NCBI RefSeq assembly: GCF_001281315.1
Contig: NZ_CP012479.1
Location: 682,001-746,000 of the forward strand
Length of the DNA stretch: 64,000 nucleotides
Reading direction: 5' to 3'
Origin: Arthrobacter sp. ERGS1:01
Lineage (GTDB): Bacteria > Actinomycetota > Actinomycetes > Actinomycetales > Micrococcaceae
In this document: in pieces, positions 7,785-17,431 of the stretch
Layout of the letters: each line of letters starts with the position of its first letter
Position numbering within the stretch: the stretch's first letter is position 1
Made by a program: the position numbers and the translations under genes
Notes under the pieces: generated by a model
Told to the model about the DNA's origin: nothing
What the model saw: the letters and a program-made list of their open reading frames with translations, nothing else
The model's database searches: none

Positions 7785-9788
7785 GTGGCTGGGTTGATCA
7801 AGCGGGAAGACATCGATGAAGTGCGTTCGCGCACAGACCTCAAGGAGGTCGTCGATTCCTATGTCACGCTCAAGTCCGCCGGGATCGGCTCATTCAAGGG
7901 CCTGTGCCCGTTCCACGACGAGCGCAGCCCGTCATTCCACGTGCGCCCGCAGATGGGCTATTTCCACTGCTTTGGCTGCCAGGAGAGCGGCGACGTCATC
8001 TCCTTCATCCAAAAGATGGACCACATCCCGTTCTCCGAGGCCGTGGAAAAGTTGGCGGGCCGCATCGGCTTTGAACTGCATTACGAGGACGGCGGCTCCG
8101 GCCCCCGCCGCGAGGACGTGGGGCGTCGCCAGAGGCTGCTGGACGCCCACAAGATCGCCGGCGAGTTCTACCGCGCCCAGCTGCTGACCCCGGCGGCCGC
8201 AACCGCCCGCCAGTTCCTGGCCGAACGCGGTTTCGAGCGCAGCGCGGCCGACCACTTCGGCGTCGGCTTCGCCCCGCAGGGCTGGGACGCACTGCTCAAG
8301 CACCTCAGCGGCAAGGGCTTCACCCAGGAGGAACTGAAGCTGACGGGCATGTTCTCCGAGGGCCAGCGCGGCATCTACGACCGTTTCCGCGGCCGGCTCA
8401 TGTGGCCCATCCGGGACATCGCCGGTGACACGGTGGGCTTTGGTGCCCGCAAGCTGTTCGACGACGACCAGGGCCCCAAATACCTCAACACCCCGGAGAC
8501 GCAGCTTTATAAGAAGTCCCAGGTCCTCTACGGCATCGACCTGGCCAAGCGGAACATTGCCTCCAAGCGCCAGCTCGTGGTGGTGGAGGGCTACACGGAC
8601 GTCATGGCCTGCCACCTGGCCGGGGTGGACACCGCCGTCGCCACCTGCGGCACGGCTTTTGGCGCCGACCACATCAAGGTGGCCCGCCGGCTGCTCTCCG
8701 ACGACGGCACCGGCGGGGAGGTGGTGTTCACGTTCGACGGCGACGCCGCCGGCCAGAAGGCCGCGCTGAAGGCGTTCGACGAGGACCAGCGGTTCGTGGC
8801 GCAGACGTTCGTGGCCGTGGAACCCTCCGGAGCCGATCCCTGCGAACTGCGCCAGCGCCGCGGCGACGAGGCCGTGCACTCGCTGATCCGCTCACGCCGC
8901 CCCCTCTTTGAATTTGCCATCCGCTCGACCCTCGCGAAGTTTGATTTGAGCACGGTGGAGGGCCGGGTCAGCGGCCTGCGCGCCTCGGCCCCCGTGGTGG
9001 CGGCCATCCGCGACGGCTCCACCCGGATGGGCTACAGCCAGGAACTGGCCGGCTGGCTGGGCATCGCCGATCCCAATGAGGTGCTGCGGGCCGTCAAGGG
9101 CGCCGAGAAGCGCGCGCAGCACCCGCCGCAGGCCGGCCAGCATGGCAGCGCTCAGCACAGCAACGGCCATCGCAGCAGCGGTCCGCAGGGGACTCCGCAG
9201 AACGCGGTATCGGGCGCGGCCGCGTCGTCCCGCGCCCCGGGCTACGACGACGGCACCCACGGTGCCGCGGCCGGCGTCGAACCCGGCGGAACCGCACAAG
9301 CAGCGGAGCCCGACTTTTCACGGCCGGACCCGCGGGATCCGCAGGGCCGCATGGAACGGGAGGCGCTTGAGGTGGTCTTGCAGCACCCCGGTCTCCTGAC
9401 GGCGGGCAACTGGCAGCACTTTGGCGCCACCGAGTTCGTGATTCCCGCCTACAAGGCCGTCCAGGCGGGCATTGCCGCGGCGGGGGAGTCGCTGGTGGCG
9501 TCCTCGCAGTGGCTGGAGGCCGTCCGGGAGAACGTTCCGGCCGTCCTGGGCTCCCTGGTGGCCGAGTTGGCGTTGAGCCCGTTGCCGGCCACGAAGGAGG
9601 AAACCCTCAACAGGTACTGCCGCGATATCCTCCGCCGGCTCTTTGAGATGCAAATCACCCGCCTCAAGCAGGAGCGCCTCGGAGCCCTGCAACGCATGGA
9701 CCCGGCCGTGGATCCGGAGGGCTACCAGATGCTCCAGCGGGAGCTCATGGAGCTGGAAACCGCCCGGCGGGCGCTCCGCGGGGACTGA
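7785..9788 (+). CDS. dnaG: DNA primase
   Basis: Primase of 667 residues that makes RNA primers at the replication fork with DnaB. It starts at GTG 7785 (M-A-G-L-I-K-R-E-D-I). The CHC2 zinc ribbon is complete: Cys41, His44, Cys62 and Cys65 in C-P-F-H-D-E-R and H-C-F-G-C-Q. The TOPRIM core shows V-V-V-E-G-Y-T-D-V-M and D-G-D-A-A-G-Q-K-A. Between the RNA polymerase core and the C-terminal DnaB-binding domain (from about residue 520, E-R-E-A-L-E-V-V-L) lies a Gln/His/Gly/Ser-rich linker of low complexity. A tRNA-Asn gene follows after 66 bp. Confidence 0.97.
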   Translation: MAGLIKREDIDEVRSRTDLKEVVDSYVTLKSAGIGSFKGLCPFHDERSPSFHVRPQMGYFHCFGCQESGDVISFIQKMDHIPFSEAVEKLAGRIGFELHYEDGGSGPRREDVGRRQRLLDAHKIAGEFYRAQLLTPAAATARQFLAERGFERSAADHFGVGFAPQGWDALLKHLSGKGFTQEELKLTGMFSEGQRGIYDRFRGRLMWPIRDIAGDTVGFGARKLFDDDQGPKYLNTPETQLYKKSQVLYGIDLAKRNIASKRQLVVVEGYTDVMACHLAGVDTAVATCGTAFGADHIKVARRLLSDDGTGGEVVFTFDGDAAGQKAALKAFDEDQRFVAQTFVAVEPSGADPCELRQRRGDEAVHSLIRSRRPLFEFAIRSTLAKFDLSTVEGRVSGLRASAPVVAAIRDGSTRMGYSQELAGWLGIADPNEVLRAVKGAEKRAQHPPQAGQHGSAQHSNGHRSSGPQGTPQNAVSGAAASSRAPGYDDGTHGAAAGVEPGGTAQAAEPDFSRPDPRDPQGRMEREALEVVLQHPGLLTAGNWQHFGATEFVIPAYKAVQAGIAAAGESLVASSQWLEAVRENVPAVLGSLVAELALSPLPATKEETLNRYCRDILRRLFEMQITRLKQERLGALQRMDPAVDPEGYQMLQRELMELETARRALRGD

Positions 9789-9854
9789 AACGGGCATCCG
9801 CGCGGCCTCGATTTCGCAACTGGGCCAGCCTTTGTTATTGTTATTCCTGCGCGA

Positions 9855-9930
9855 TCCTCTGTAGCTCAATTGGCAGAGCATTCGACTGTTAATCGAAGGG
9901 TTACTGGTTCAAGTCCAGTCAGAGGAGCCA
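9855..9930 (+). tRNA. tRNA-Asn (anticodon GTT), CCA encoded
   Basis: A cloverleaf of 73 nt plus an encoded CCA (9928-9930). The acceptor stem TCCTCTG (9855-9861) pairs with CAGAGGA (9920-9926), discriminator G 9927. The D-arm holds GCTCAATTGGCAGAGC, the anticodon loop is CTGTTAA and the T-arm contains GGTTCAAGTCC. The 73-nt body is identical to the second copy at 17350-17422, which lacks CCA. Confidence 0.97.
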
Positions 9931-9934
9931 ACAC

Positions 9935-9969
9935 AAGATCCCCGCACTCCATGGAGTGCGGGGATCTTT
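9935..9969 (+). terminator. Rho-independent terminator after tRNA-Asn
   Basis: A perfect 34-bp palindrome (9935-9968, centre CCATGG, core CCCCGCACTCC) runs into TTT. Its core resembles that of the terminator behind the second tRNA-Asn. Confidence 0.85.
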
Positions 9970-10057
9970 GTATTCTCCCGCATTTGGATTGCCGGTTCGC
10001 CCCCGCCGCCCCTATATTTGTGGCAGACATCACTGAAAACTTAATTTGGGGGAATAC

Positions 10058-11641
10058 GTGAAAAAACGCCTGCTTGCGGCGTCCGTGGCCTTGGGGATGG
10101 CGCTGGCCGGTTTGGGCCTGACGCCTGCCTTGGCCGACGACGGCGCCGTCGCCGTCGCCACGCCGACACCTACTGCCAGCTCGCCCGCCACCACGGCGGA
10201 GCCAACCGCGGAACCAACGGTCACGTCGTCGCCGGGGTCAACCGCCGATCCTGTGCCCACCGTGGCCCCAATGCCAAGCCCAACACCAACTCCGACGGCC
10301 ACGCCGGCTCCCACCACGCAACCGATCCCGGTTTCCACCATCCTCGCGCCCAAATGGAAGTCGCTGGGTGGCGCCACCGGAGTCCTGGGCCAGCCCATTG
10401 CGGCCGACTTCTGCCGCTGGGGACCGGGACCGTGCCGGCAGGAGTTTGAAGGCGGGATGATATTCCGCACTGACAGGAATCTACTCGCCGTCGTGTACCG
10501 CAAGGCCGGAGTCATCGGTCCCCACTGGTTTGCCACCGGTGGGGTAAATTCGAGCCTCGGCTACCCCGCGGGTGATGAGCGGCAGCTAGCCGGGGGCGCC
10601 TACCAGGAGTTTCACGCCACCAACCAGTATTGGAACACCATATTGACCTGGCGGGCGAAGTACGGCTTCATTCCGATCACCGACAAATCTGGCTTCGGTG
10701 ATGCATGGCTCGCCTACGGTGGTGCTTCCGGCATCGGCTACCCGAAGGCCAAGGTCACTTGCAGTTTGCGTGGTGGTGGCTGCAGCCAGGACTTTGATGG
10801 CGGGCTAATCATTTGGGATGGGCAGTACCACGGCGGCCTCATGAAGGGGGCCATCAGGGCCAAGTGGCAAAGCCTGTCGGCCCAGAACGGGGTCCTGGGC
10901 TACCCGACCGGGGACGAGCAGTGCTCCGGGAAGGTCACCACCTGTGCCCAGGAATTTTCCGGTGGATACGTCTACTGGTCGGCCAAGACGGGGGCAGTCA
11001 TGGTTCGTGGCGGAATCTACGACCGCTACCGGCGGCTCGACGGCAGTTATGGTGCCTTGGGCCTTCCCCTGAAGGATGAGGGGTGCAAGCTGCGTGATGG
11101 CGGGTGCATGCAGAACTTCCAGAACGGACAGATCATGTGGTCGCCCAAGACCGGCGCACGTGCAGTCAAGGGCGGGATCGCAGGCAGGTACCGCCTGGCC
11201 GGAGCGCAAAACGGCGCGCTGCGGTATCCAGTCACCGAAGAGGTGTGTAGTTTGCCCGGCCGCGGCTGCGTGCAGACCTTCCAGGGCGGGGACATCATCT
11301 GGTCGGCCAAGTCTGGAGCCCACACCCTTCGCGGTGCAATCGGCCAAGCGTACAAGCCCAGTTACGGCTTCATGGACGTCAGGGAGGGCTATCCGACCGG
11401 CGAACAGGTATGCGGCCTGCCGCAAGGCGGCTGCTACCAGCAATTCCAGAAGGGCCGGTTCTACTGGTCTCCCAAGGTAGGGCACGCATACCTTATCTGG
11501 GGCGGCATACTGAACAACTGGCTCAAGATTGGCGGGCCCGGAAGCGTCTATGGCTACCCCAATTGGTACGAGGATTGTATAGGCGGGGTCGTCTACTGTG
11601 ATCAGCAATTCCAAAACGGACGCATGGTGTGGACCGGATGA
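10058..11641 (+). CDS. Secreted protein with eight LGFP repeats
   Basis: Exported protein of about 527 residues. GTG 10058 is chosen because GGGGGA precedes it closely and it yields a signal peptide: M-K-K-R-L-L-A-A-S-V-A-L-G then a hydrophobic core, with a likely cut after A-L-A before D-D-G. A Thr/Pro/Ala-rich linker (about 70 residues) suited to spanning the cell wall comes next. The rest is eight LGFP-type repeats of about 50 residues (x-G-x-L-G-x-P followed by F-x-x-G-x-I-x-W). Seven of the eight contain a C-x6-C pair (for example C-S-L-R-G-G-G-C), probably disulphides. LGFP repeats are cell-wall-associated in actinobacteria, as in corynebacterial mycolyltransferase tails, and here stand alone with no catalytic domain. 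No neighbour suggests a partner. Confidence 0.88.
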   Translation: MKKRLLAASVALGMALAGLGLTPALADDGAVAVATPTPTASSPATTAEPTAEPTVTSSPGSTADPVPTVAPMPSPTPTPTATPAPTTQPIPVSTILAPKWKSLGGATGVLGQPIAADFCRWGPGPCRQEFEGGMIFRTDRNLLAVVYRKAGVIGPHWFATGGVNSSLGYPAGDERQLAGGAYQEFHATNQYWNTILTWRAKYGFIPITDKSGFGDAWLAYGGASGIGYPKAKVTCSLRGGGCSQDFDGGLIIWDGQYHGGLMKGAIRAKWQSLSAQNGVLGYPTGDEQCSGKVTTCAQEFSGGYVYWSAKTGAVMVRGGIYDRYRRLDGSYGALGLPLKDEGCKLRDGGCMQNFQNGQIMWSPKTGARAVKGGIAGRYRLAGAQNGALRYPVTEEVCSLPGRGCVQTFQGGDIIWSAKSGAHTLRGAIGQAYKPSYGFMDVREGYPTGEQVCGLPQGGCYQQFQKGRFYWSPKVGHAYLIWGGILNNWLKIGGPGSVYGYPNWYEDCIGGVVYCDQQFQNGRMVWTG

Positions 11642-11686
11642 GGCACGGCCTTGTGACCGTGACGAAAACCAACTGATCAGAGCATG

Positions 11687-11730
11687 GCAATGGCCCCGCA
11701 CGCTCACCGAGCGTGCGGGGCCATTGCCTT
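11687..11730. terminator. Bidirectional terminator
   Basis: A 19-bp perfect stem (11687-11705 with 11709-11727) with a 3-nt loop ACC lies between two convergent genes, the LGFP gene and the ABC ATPase gene. It is followed by only a short T-run. Confidence 0.8.
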
Positions 11731-11763
11731 ACTGCCTGCCATACTGCGGACACGGAGCGGGCG

Positions 11764-12531
11764 TTAGAGCACCTTGGCCAGGAACGCCTTGGTGCGGTCC
11801 TTCTGCGGGTTGCCCAGCACATCGGCCGGCGTGCCGGATTCAACGATCACCCCGGCGTCGAAGAAGTGCACGGTGTCGGCCACCTCGCGGGCAAAGCCCA
11901 TCTCATGCGTGACCACCACCATTGTCATGCCCTGGCGGGCCAGCTCCTTCATGGCTTCCAGCACCTCGTCGACCAATTCCGGGTCCAGGGCGCTCGTCGG
12001 CTCGTCAAAGAGCATGATTTCCGGATCCATGGCCAGGGCCCGGGCAATCGCCACGCGCTGCTGCTGGCCGCCGGAGAGCTGATGGGGGCGTTTGTGTGCA
12101 TGCTCGGCAAGGCCCACCTTGGCCAGTTCCTCGCGGGCCCGGGCCTTGGCGGCAGCCTTGCCCACGCCGCGCACCTGCACCAGTGCGCACGCCACGTTCT
12201 CCTCGGCGCTGAGGTGCCCGAACAGGTTGAAACGCTGGAACACCATGCCGATCCGCGAGCGGAACGTGGCAAACTGCTTCGTGTTCCATTCGTAGTAGCG
12301 CCCGTCCCGGTACTCGTACCCGACGTGGCTGTCCTCGACCAGCAGCGTGCCGTCGTCGTAGGACTCAAGGGCGTTCAGGCAGCGCAGGAACGTGGACTTG
12401 CCCGAACCCGACGGTCCCACGATGCAGCTGACCTCGCCGGCCTTGACGGTGAAGTCCACCCCGGCCAGCACCTGGTGGGCGCCGTAGGACTTGGTGACCC
12501 CGCTGGCTTCTACGTGCAGTTTCTCGCTCAT
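11764..12531 (-). CDS. Amino-acid ABC transporter ATP-binding protein (GlnQ-like)
   Basis: A 255-residue ATPase of the polar amino-acid uptake family. The start ATG overlaps the permease stop (ATGA). Walker A is G-P-S-G-S-G-K-S-T, the ABC signature L-S-G-G-Q-Q-Q-R and Walker [13 protein letters not shown], with the switch His in V-V-V-T-H-E-M. An insert of about 15 residues after the Walker A region ([14 protein letters not shown]) replaces the usual short loop. It powers import by the permease and lipoprotein encoded directly upstream on the same strand. Confidence 0.93.
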   Translation of the reverse strand: MSEKLHVEASGVTKSYGAHQVLAGVDFTVKAGEVSCIVGPSGSGKSTFLRCLNALESYDDGTLLVEDSHVGYEYRDGRYYEWNTKQFATFRSRIGMVFQRFNLFGHLSAEENVACALVQVRGVGKAAAKARAREELAKVGLAEHAHKRPHQLSGGQQQRVAIARALAMDPEIMLFDEPTSALDPELVDEVLEAMKELARQGMTMVVVTHEMGFAREVADTVHFFDAGVIVESGTPADVLGNPQKDRTKAFLAKVL

Positions 12532-13520
12532 GTGAGGTCCTTCCCGGCCTTGACAGAGTTTTCTGCCGTCAACGTGATACCCGCAGTGCCCGCGGCGGGC
12601 AGCGGCGTGCGCTTCAGGAGCGCCCGCTGGATGAACCCGGGCCGGCGCACCAGGCGCACCGCCTCGGCGCCGTAACGGGTCTCCAGCTTGGACTGGAAGA
12701 ACGTGGCGATGGCCGTCATGACCATGTACCAGAGGGACGCCACGATCAGCAGTTCCATAATCAGGTTGTTTTGCTTGTAGATCTGGCTGGCGTTGGTCAT
12801 CAGGTCGTTGCCCGCCACCACGTACACGAGGGACGTGGTCTTGAGCATGGAGATGAATTCGTTGCCGGTGGGCGGAATGATGATGCGCAGCGCCTGCGGC
12901 AGGACGATCACGCGCATCCGCTTCACGGGCGTCATGCCCAGGGCGTATGCGGCCTCGGTCTGGCCCTTGTCCACGGCCTGGATGCCGGCGCGGACGGTTT
13001 CGGCAAAGTATGCCGCAAGGTTCAGGCCCAGGCCCAGCAGGGCGGCGTTGAAGCCCGTCATCACGTCGTTGGTGTCCCACCAGTAGCCGATGTTGGTGAA
13101 GGGGATCTTGATGACGAGGCGCGGAAACAGGAACGCCAGGTTGTACCAAAAGATGAGCTGGACCAGCACCGGGGTGCCCCGGAAGAACCAGATGTACAGC
13201 GTCGAGAGCCAGTTCAGCACGGGGTTGTGCGAGAGCTTCATGATGGCCAGCAGGATGCCCAGTACCAGGCCCAGCACGGTGGCCACGATGGAGATCATGA
13301 TGGTGACCCAGATGCCGTCGATGATCTTCGGGAAGAACAGGTACTCGGCCACCTTGTCCCACTTGATGTTGGGGTTGGTGGCGAGCGAGGAGAACAGCCA
13401 AGCGAAGACGGCCAGGGCCAGGACCCCGATGATCCAGCGGTCGCGGTGCTTGAGGGCGACGACGGGCACCATGGTGCCGTCCGGACCGCTGAGTTGCTTG
13501 GGGCGTGAGGAGGTTTTCAT
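12528..13520 (-). CDS. Amino-acid ABC transporter permease
   Basis: A 330-residue inner-membrane permease of the His/Glu/Gln/Arg/opine family. An N-terminal cytoplasmic stretch of about 30 residues precedes the first helix. Typical motifs are [20 protein letters not shown] and the EAA-type loop [22 protein letters not shown]. The C-terminal 45 residues form a basic tail beyond the last helix. It lies eight bases after the binding-protein gene and overlaps the ATPase gene, so the three form one operon. A single permease suggests a homodimer. Confidence 0.92.
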   Translation of the reverse strand: MKTSSRPKQLSGPDGTMVPVVALKHRDRWIIGVLALAVFAWLFSSLATNPNIKWDKVAEYLFFPKIIDGIWVTIMISIVATVLGLVLGILLAIMKLSHNPVLNWLSTLYIWFFRGTPVLVQLIFWYNLAFLFPRLVIKIPFTNIGYWWDTNDVMTGFNAALLGLGLNLAAYFAETVRAGIQAVDKGQTEAAYALGMTPVKRMRVIVLPQALRIIIPPTGNEFISMLKTTSLVYVVAGNDLMTNASQIYKQNNLIMELLIVASLWYMVMTAIATFFQSKLETRYGAEAVRLVRRPGFIQRALLKRTPLPAAGTAGITLTAENSVKAGKDLT

Positions 13521-13528
13521 GCCGGTCC

Positions 13529-14509
13529 CTACTTGCCGTCGTTGATGGTGGCGGAGCCGACGTTCATCTTGGCAACGTTCCAGGCGTCCAGGACCTTGGC
13601 GTAGCTGCCGTCGTCGACCAGTTCCTGCAGGGCCTTTTGGACGGCGACGATGAGTGCCTTGTTCTCCGGCTTCATGGCAATGCCCCACGGGTTTTCGTCG
13701 CCCTTGATGGCCACGGCCTCCAGTGCGCCGTTGGAGGTTTGTGCCCGGTAGGCGGCCACGGGGTAGTCGTTGATGCCCGCGGCGGCGCGGCCGTTGCGGA
13801 CCTGCAGGATCGCCTCCTGGTCCCCGGCGAACTTGATGATGTTGATGCCCTTCTTGCCGGCGGCCGTGCACGCGGCATCAAAGGATTCGGCCAGGGTCAG
13901 GGAGGAGCCGTTGTCGACGACGGCGATCGTCTTGCCGCAGGCGCTGGCGGCGTCGCTCATGCCCTGGGGGTTGCCGGCCTTGACCACCCAGCCGTTGCCG
14001 GAACGGACGTAGTCGACAAACGTGACCGTCTTGCGGCGTTCGGCGTTATCCGTCATGGACGACATGATCCAGTCGTAGCGGCCCGTGATGACGCCGGGGA
14101 TCTGGGAGTTGAAGTCCTCGTTGTTGATGGTCAGCGGCACGCCGAGCTTGTTGGCGACGGCCCGGCCGATCGAGGGATCCACGCCGATGAGGGTCTTGCC
14201 GTCCGTGGCGAACATTTCCATGGGCGGGTAGCCCTCGGAGGTGGTCATCTTGATCCCGGAAAGCTGGATTCCCGCCGGCAGGCTGGCGGTCAGCGCGGGG
14301 TTGGGCTTGATCGCGTCGATCACGTTCTTGGCCAGGTCCTCGGCCGGGGCCGGTACAGCGGTGAAGGCGGCGTCGCGCGATGCGGGGTCGGTTTCCGAGA
14401 GGAGGTGGCCGCCGCAGGCGGATAACGTAAACGCTGCCAGCACGGCCGTGGAGGCCAGCGCGCCGGTGCGCAGGCGGGGCGGGGACAATCGGGACAGGAA
14501 GTTCTTCAC
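13529..14509 (-). CDS. Amino-acid ABC transporter substrate-binding lipoprotein
   Basis: A 326-residue extracellular binding protein. The signal peptide ends in the lipobox L-S-A-C, so the mature protein is lipid-anchored at that Cys. The body matches the bacterial solute-binding protein family 3: [23 protein letters not shown] and a hinge near [13 protein letters not shown]. The ligand is probably a polar amino acid or related compound but cannot be told from sequence. It is the first gene of the transporter operon, 48 bp downstream of the amidohydrolase gene on the same strand, so the amidohydrolase may act on the imported compound. Confidence 0.92.
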   Translation of the reverse strand: MKNFLSRLSPPRLRTGALASTAVLAAFTLSACGGHLLSETDPASRDAAFTAVPAPAEDLAKNVIDAIKPNPALTASLPAGIQLSGIKMTTSEGYPPMEMFATDGKTLIGVDPSIGRAVANKLGVPLTINNEDFNSQIPGVITGRYDWIMSSMTDNAERRKTVTFVDYVRSGNGWVVKAGNPQGMSDAASACGKTIAVVDNGSSLTLAESFDAACTAAGKKGINIIKFAGDQEAILQVRNGRAAAGINDYPVAAYRAQTSNGALEAVAIKGDENPWGIAMKPENKALIVAVQKALQELVDDGSYAKVLDAWNVAKMNVGSATINDGK

Positions 14510-14557
14510 AGTGGTTCTCCTTGGGAGGGGTCGGGGAAGTTGAGGGGCCGGCCTTGC

Positions 14558-16177
14558 CTAGTGGTTGCGGCGGAAGCGCACCACACCGCCGACCGTGGTG
14601 GACTGCACGGGCATGTCCCGCAGTTCCGAGGTGGCGGCCGTGAACGGATCGTCGGCAAGCGCCGTGAAGTCCGCCAGCATGCCCGGACGCAGGCGCCCCT
14701 TGTGGGACTCCTCGCCGGAGGCGTAGGCGGCGCCGGCGGTGAAGCCCTCGATCGCCTCGCCCACCGTGACGCATTCGCCGGGCTGCCAGCCGCCGTCGGG
14801 CTCGTGGCTGCCGTTCTGCCGGGTGACGGCCGCATGGATGCCGTACATCGGGTTCGGGTGTTCCACGGGAGCGTCGGAGCCGAAGGCCGGGATCGCGCCG
14901 GCGTCCAGCAGCGAACGCCAGGCATAGGAGGCCAGGTCGCGTCCGGCCAGCAGGGTCGACGCCAGCGGGATGTCGGTGGTGCAGTGGGTGGGCTGCATGG
15001 AGGGGATGACGCCGAGCTGGGCCATGCGCGCAATGTCGCTGGGGCGCAGGTGCTGGGCGTGTTCGATCCGGTGGCGAAGCCTCGAGGCGGGGCGGGCGAT
15101 CCCGGTCGGGGCGTCCAGCGGGTTCATGGCAAGGTCGGCATAGGCATCGAGCACCAGCTCGTTGGCCCGGTCGCCGATCGCATGCGTGGCCACGCCGATG
15201 CCGGAACCGGCGGCGCGGCGCACCAGTTCACGCAGGTCCCCGTACGGGATGACCTCGATTCCGGTGTTGCCGTCCTCGCCGGGGAACGCCTCGGACATGT
15301 GGCAGCTGTGGGACCCCAGGGCACCGTCGGAGAACAGTTTCACGGGACCGGTGCGCAGCCAGGCGTCGCCGTCGCCCGTGGCCCGGCCCTCGTCGATGGC
15401 CAGCTCAAGGGCCGTCATGGGGATGGCCTTGTGGACCCGGATGCCCAGCCGGCCCGCGTCCCGCAGGCCGCGGTAGGCCGCCAGGGCGTCCTCGCCGTCG
15501 AAGTCGTGGACGCCCGTGAGCCCCACGGCCAGCAACCGGCGCTGCGCCTCGAGCAGCTGGGTGCCAAGGTCGCCGGCCTCGGCGCTGTGCATAATCTCCT
15601 CAAGCCTGTCGCAGGCGGCCTCGCGCAGGATGCCCGTGGGCTCGCTGTGCTCGTCCCGGACAATTTCCCCGCCCACCGGATCGGGGGTGGAGGCGTCAAA
15701 TCCGACGGCGGCCAGGGCGGCCGAGTTGGCCCAGACGGTGTGGCCGTCGATGCTGGGCAGGGCTGCCGGCCGGCCCCCGGTGACGGCGTCGAGATCGTAG
15801 CGGTTTGGCTGGACCGGCACCGTCCAGATGTTGAAGTCCCAGCGCCCGCCAAACACCCAGCCGGTGGCGGGGCGGGAGTCGCTGTAGACCCGCACACGCT
15901 CGAGGGTTTCCGCGAGGTCGCGGGTGCCGCGCAGGTCAAGGGCGGCGATCTCGCGGGCAAAGTTTGCCGTGTGGATGTGGGCATCCGTCAGGCCGGGGAT
16001 CACGGTGGCCCCGTCCAGGTCAACGGTTTCCGTGACACCGCTGGAATGCGCGGCAAGTTCTTCCCGGGTGCCCATCGCCACGATGCGCTCGCCGCGTGTC
16101 AGCACGGCCGTCACCTGCGGCTGCGGAGCCCACAGCGTGTGAAAGCGGGCGTTGACGAAAAGACGTTGCTCAAGCAT
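14558..16177 (-). CDS. Amidohydrolase family protein, YtcJ-like
   Basis: Metal-dependent hydrolase of about 539 residues. The start M-L-E-Q-R-L-F-V-N-A-R is chosen for the upstream AAAGGA and because it opens with the first beta strand of the fold. Motifs: I-P-G-L-T-D-A-H-I-H (metal His pair) and, near the end, G-S-D-A-P-V (metal Asp) and P-G-M-L-A-D-F. It resembles the YtcJ/Nfd group, which hydrolyses N-substituted formamides or amides. It shares a divergent promoter region with a LysR gene and is followed by the amino-acid-type ABC operon, suggesting a catabolic unit for an imported amide; the substrate is unknown. Confidence 0.88.
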   Translation of the reverse strand: MLEQRLFVNARFHTLWAPQPQVTAVLTRGERIVAMGTREELAAHSSGVTETVDLDGATVIPGLTDAHIHTANFAREIAALDLRGTRDLAETLERVRVYSDSRPATGWVFGGRWDFNIWTVPVQPNRYDLDAVTGGRPAALPSIDGHTVWANSAALAAVGFDASTPDPVGGEIVRDEHSEPTGILREAACDRLEEIMHSAEAGDLGTQLLEAQRRLLAVGLTGVHDFDGEDALAAYRGLRDAGRLGIRVHKAIPMTALELAIDEGRATGDGDAWLRTGPVKLFSDGALGSHSCHMSEAFPGEDGNTGIEVIPYGDLRELVRRAAGSGIGVATHAIGDRANELVLDAYADLAMNPLDAPTGIARPASRLRHRIEHAQHLRPSDIARMAQLGVIPSMQPTHCTTDIPLASTLLAGRDLASYAWRSLLDAGAIPAFGSDAPVEHPNPMYGIHAAVTRQNGSHEPDGGWQPGECVTVGEAIEGFTAGAAYASGEESHKGRLRPGMLADFTALADDPFTAATSELRDMPVQSTTVGGVVRFRRNH

Positions 16178-16237
16178 TCCTAATCCTTTGTGATGCAATG
16201 GTGTGGTGAAAATGTGTCGCCCAGGGGGCGCTCCTGT

Positions 16238-16249
16238 GGAAAATTTTCC
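16238..16249. promoter_or_regulatory. Palindrome in the amidohydrolase-LysR divergent promoter
   Basis: The 12-bp perfect palindrome GGAAAATTTTCC lies in the 159-bp region between the two divergent starts. Its position fits a LysR operator or an AT-rich promoter element; function is inferred only from location. Confidence 0.4.
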
Positions 16250-16336
16250 CACGACATTGACAACCATAAGAGAAAATCAGCCTTATATGATGTGAAGCAC
16301 GCTGATAGTTCACGACGCTCACTTCAAGGAATGCTT

Positions 16337-17245
16337 ATGCTCAACTTAAATCACCTGCGCACCCTCGTTGAGGTGGTCAGGCTTGGCTCCTTCACGGCGG
16401 CCGGAAACCGGCTTGGCTATACGGCGTCGGCGGTGTCCCAGCAAATGGCGGCACTGGAGAAGGACACCAACGTGCGCCTCTTTGTCCGCAGCGCCCGCAG
16501 CGTCCACCCGACCCAGGCGGCGCACGCGATGGGGCAGCAGGCGCTGAAGCTGCTCCGCGATGCCGAGAACCTGCTGGCGGCCGGCACGGCCGCCGGCGGA
16601 AACGCCGTGCGGGAACTGCGGGTTGGTGCGTTCCCTTCGGTCGCGACGTTCGTGCTGTCCCAGATCGTGGAGATGCCCCGGTGGCAGGCCCCCTCGGTCC
16701 AGGTCAAGATCTCCATCGGCGAGCCAAGCTCCGTGGTGCCCGGGCTGCGCGTGGGAGGCGAGCTCGACGTCGGAATCGTCTACCAGGTGGGGGAGTCCGG
16801 CCTGGCGCTGCCCCAGGGGGTGAGCCGGCACTGGCTGGGGGAGGACCCCTACAAGCTGGTGGTGCCGGCCGCATGGGGCTTCACGGAGGGTTCCCGGATG
16901 AGCCTGGAGGCGCTCAATGAGGTTCCGTGGATCCTGCACCTGCGCGGATCAAGTGACGCCAACGTCATTGACTTCGTGCTGGCCAATGCGGGGCTGCACC
17001 CGCGCGTGGTCGCCTCCAGTGACGACTTCAACGCAACGCTGCGCCTGATCGCGGCCGGGCACGGGGTGGCCATGGTTCCCCAGCTGGCCATGGTGGAGCG
17101 CCCCGAGGGAGTGGTGGAGGTGGAAGTTCCGGAGATCGCGCTGACCCGCAGGCTCATGGCCCTGTGCGCCGATGACGCACCTGCGGACCTGTCGGAGAAC
17201 TTTGTCGAGGCGCTGCGCAACGTCGACGAGTTCCGGAACATGTAG
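16337..17245 (+). CDS. LysR family transcriptional regulator
   Basis: About 302 residues. ATG 16337 is preferred over ATG 16331 because AAGGA directly abuts the earlier ATG and is spaced seven bases from the later one. The N-terminal winged helix-turn-helix is clear: L-R-T-L-V-E-V-V-R-L-G-S-F-T-A-A-G-N-R-L-G-Y-T-A-S-A-V-S-Q-Q-M. The rest is a periplasmic-binding-protein-like effector domain. Divergent transcription from the amidohydrolase makes that gene, and probably the ABC operon behind it, the likely regulon. Confidence 0.92.
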   Translation: MLNLNHLRTLVEVVRLGSFTAAGNRLGYTASAVSQQMAALEKDTNVRLFVRSARSVHPTQAAHAMGQQALKLLRDAENLLAAGTAAGGNAVRELRVGAFPSVATFVLSQIVEMPRWQAPSVQVKISIGEPSSVVPGLRVGGELDVGIVYQVGESGLALPQGVSRHWLGEDPYKLVVPAAWGFTEGSRMSLEALNEVPWILHLRGSSDANVIDFVLANAGLHPRVVASSDDFNATLRLIAAGHGVAMVPQLAMVERPEGVVEVEVPEIALTRRLMALCADDAPADLSENFVEALRNVDEFRNM

Positions 17246-17349
17246 GCGTTTGTGGGCGGTCCGCGGCGCGTCACGGGCCGCAAAAATGGGTGGCGGCAGG
17301 GTCGTTTTGTTTTTCTAAAAAAGCCCTGCTAATCTATTGACTGCTTCAT

Positions 17350-17422
17350 TCCTCTGTAGCTCAATTGGCAGAGCATTCGACTGTTAATCGAAGGGTTACT
17401 GGTTCAAGTCCAGTCAGAGGAG
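17350..17422 (+). tRNA. tRNA-Asn (anticodon GTT), second copy, no encoded CCA
   Basis: A 73-nt cloverleaf identical to the body of the tRNA at 9855. Acceptor stem 17350-17356 with 17415-17421, discriminator G 17422. The next bases are CTT, so CCA must be added after transcription, unlike the first copy. Confidence 0.97.
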
Positions 17423-17431
17423 CTTGCAAAC

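Noticed and set aside
9855..9930. tRNA-Asn as an integration site for a genomic island up to the second copy
   Set aside because: The repeated sequence is a complete tRNA gene, not a 3' fragment, no integrase is present, and the genes between look like ordinary chromosome.
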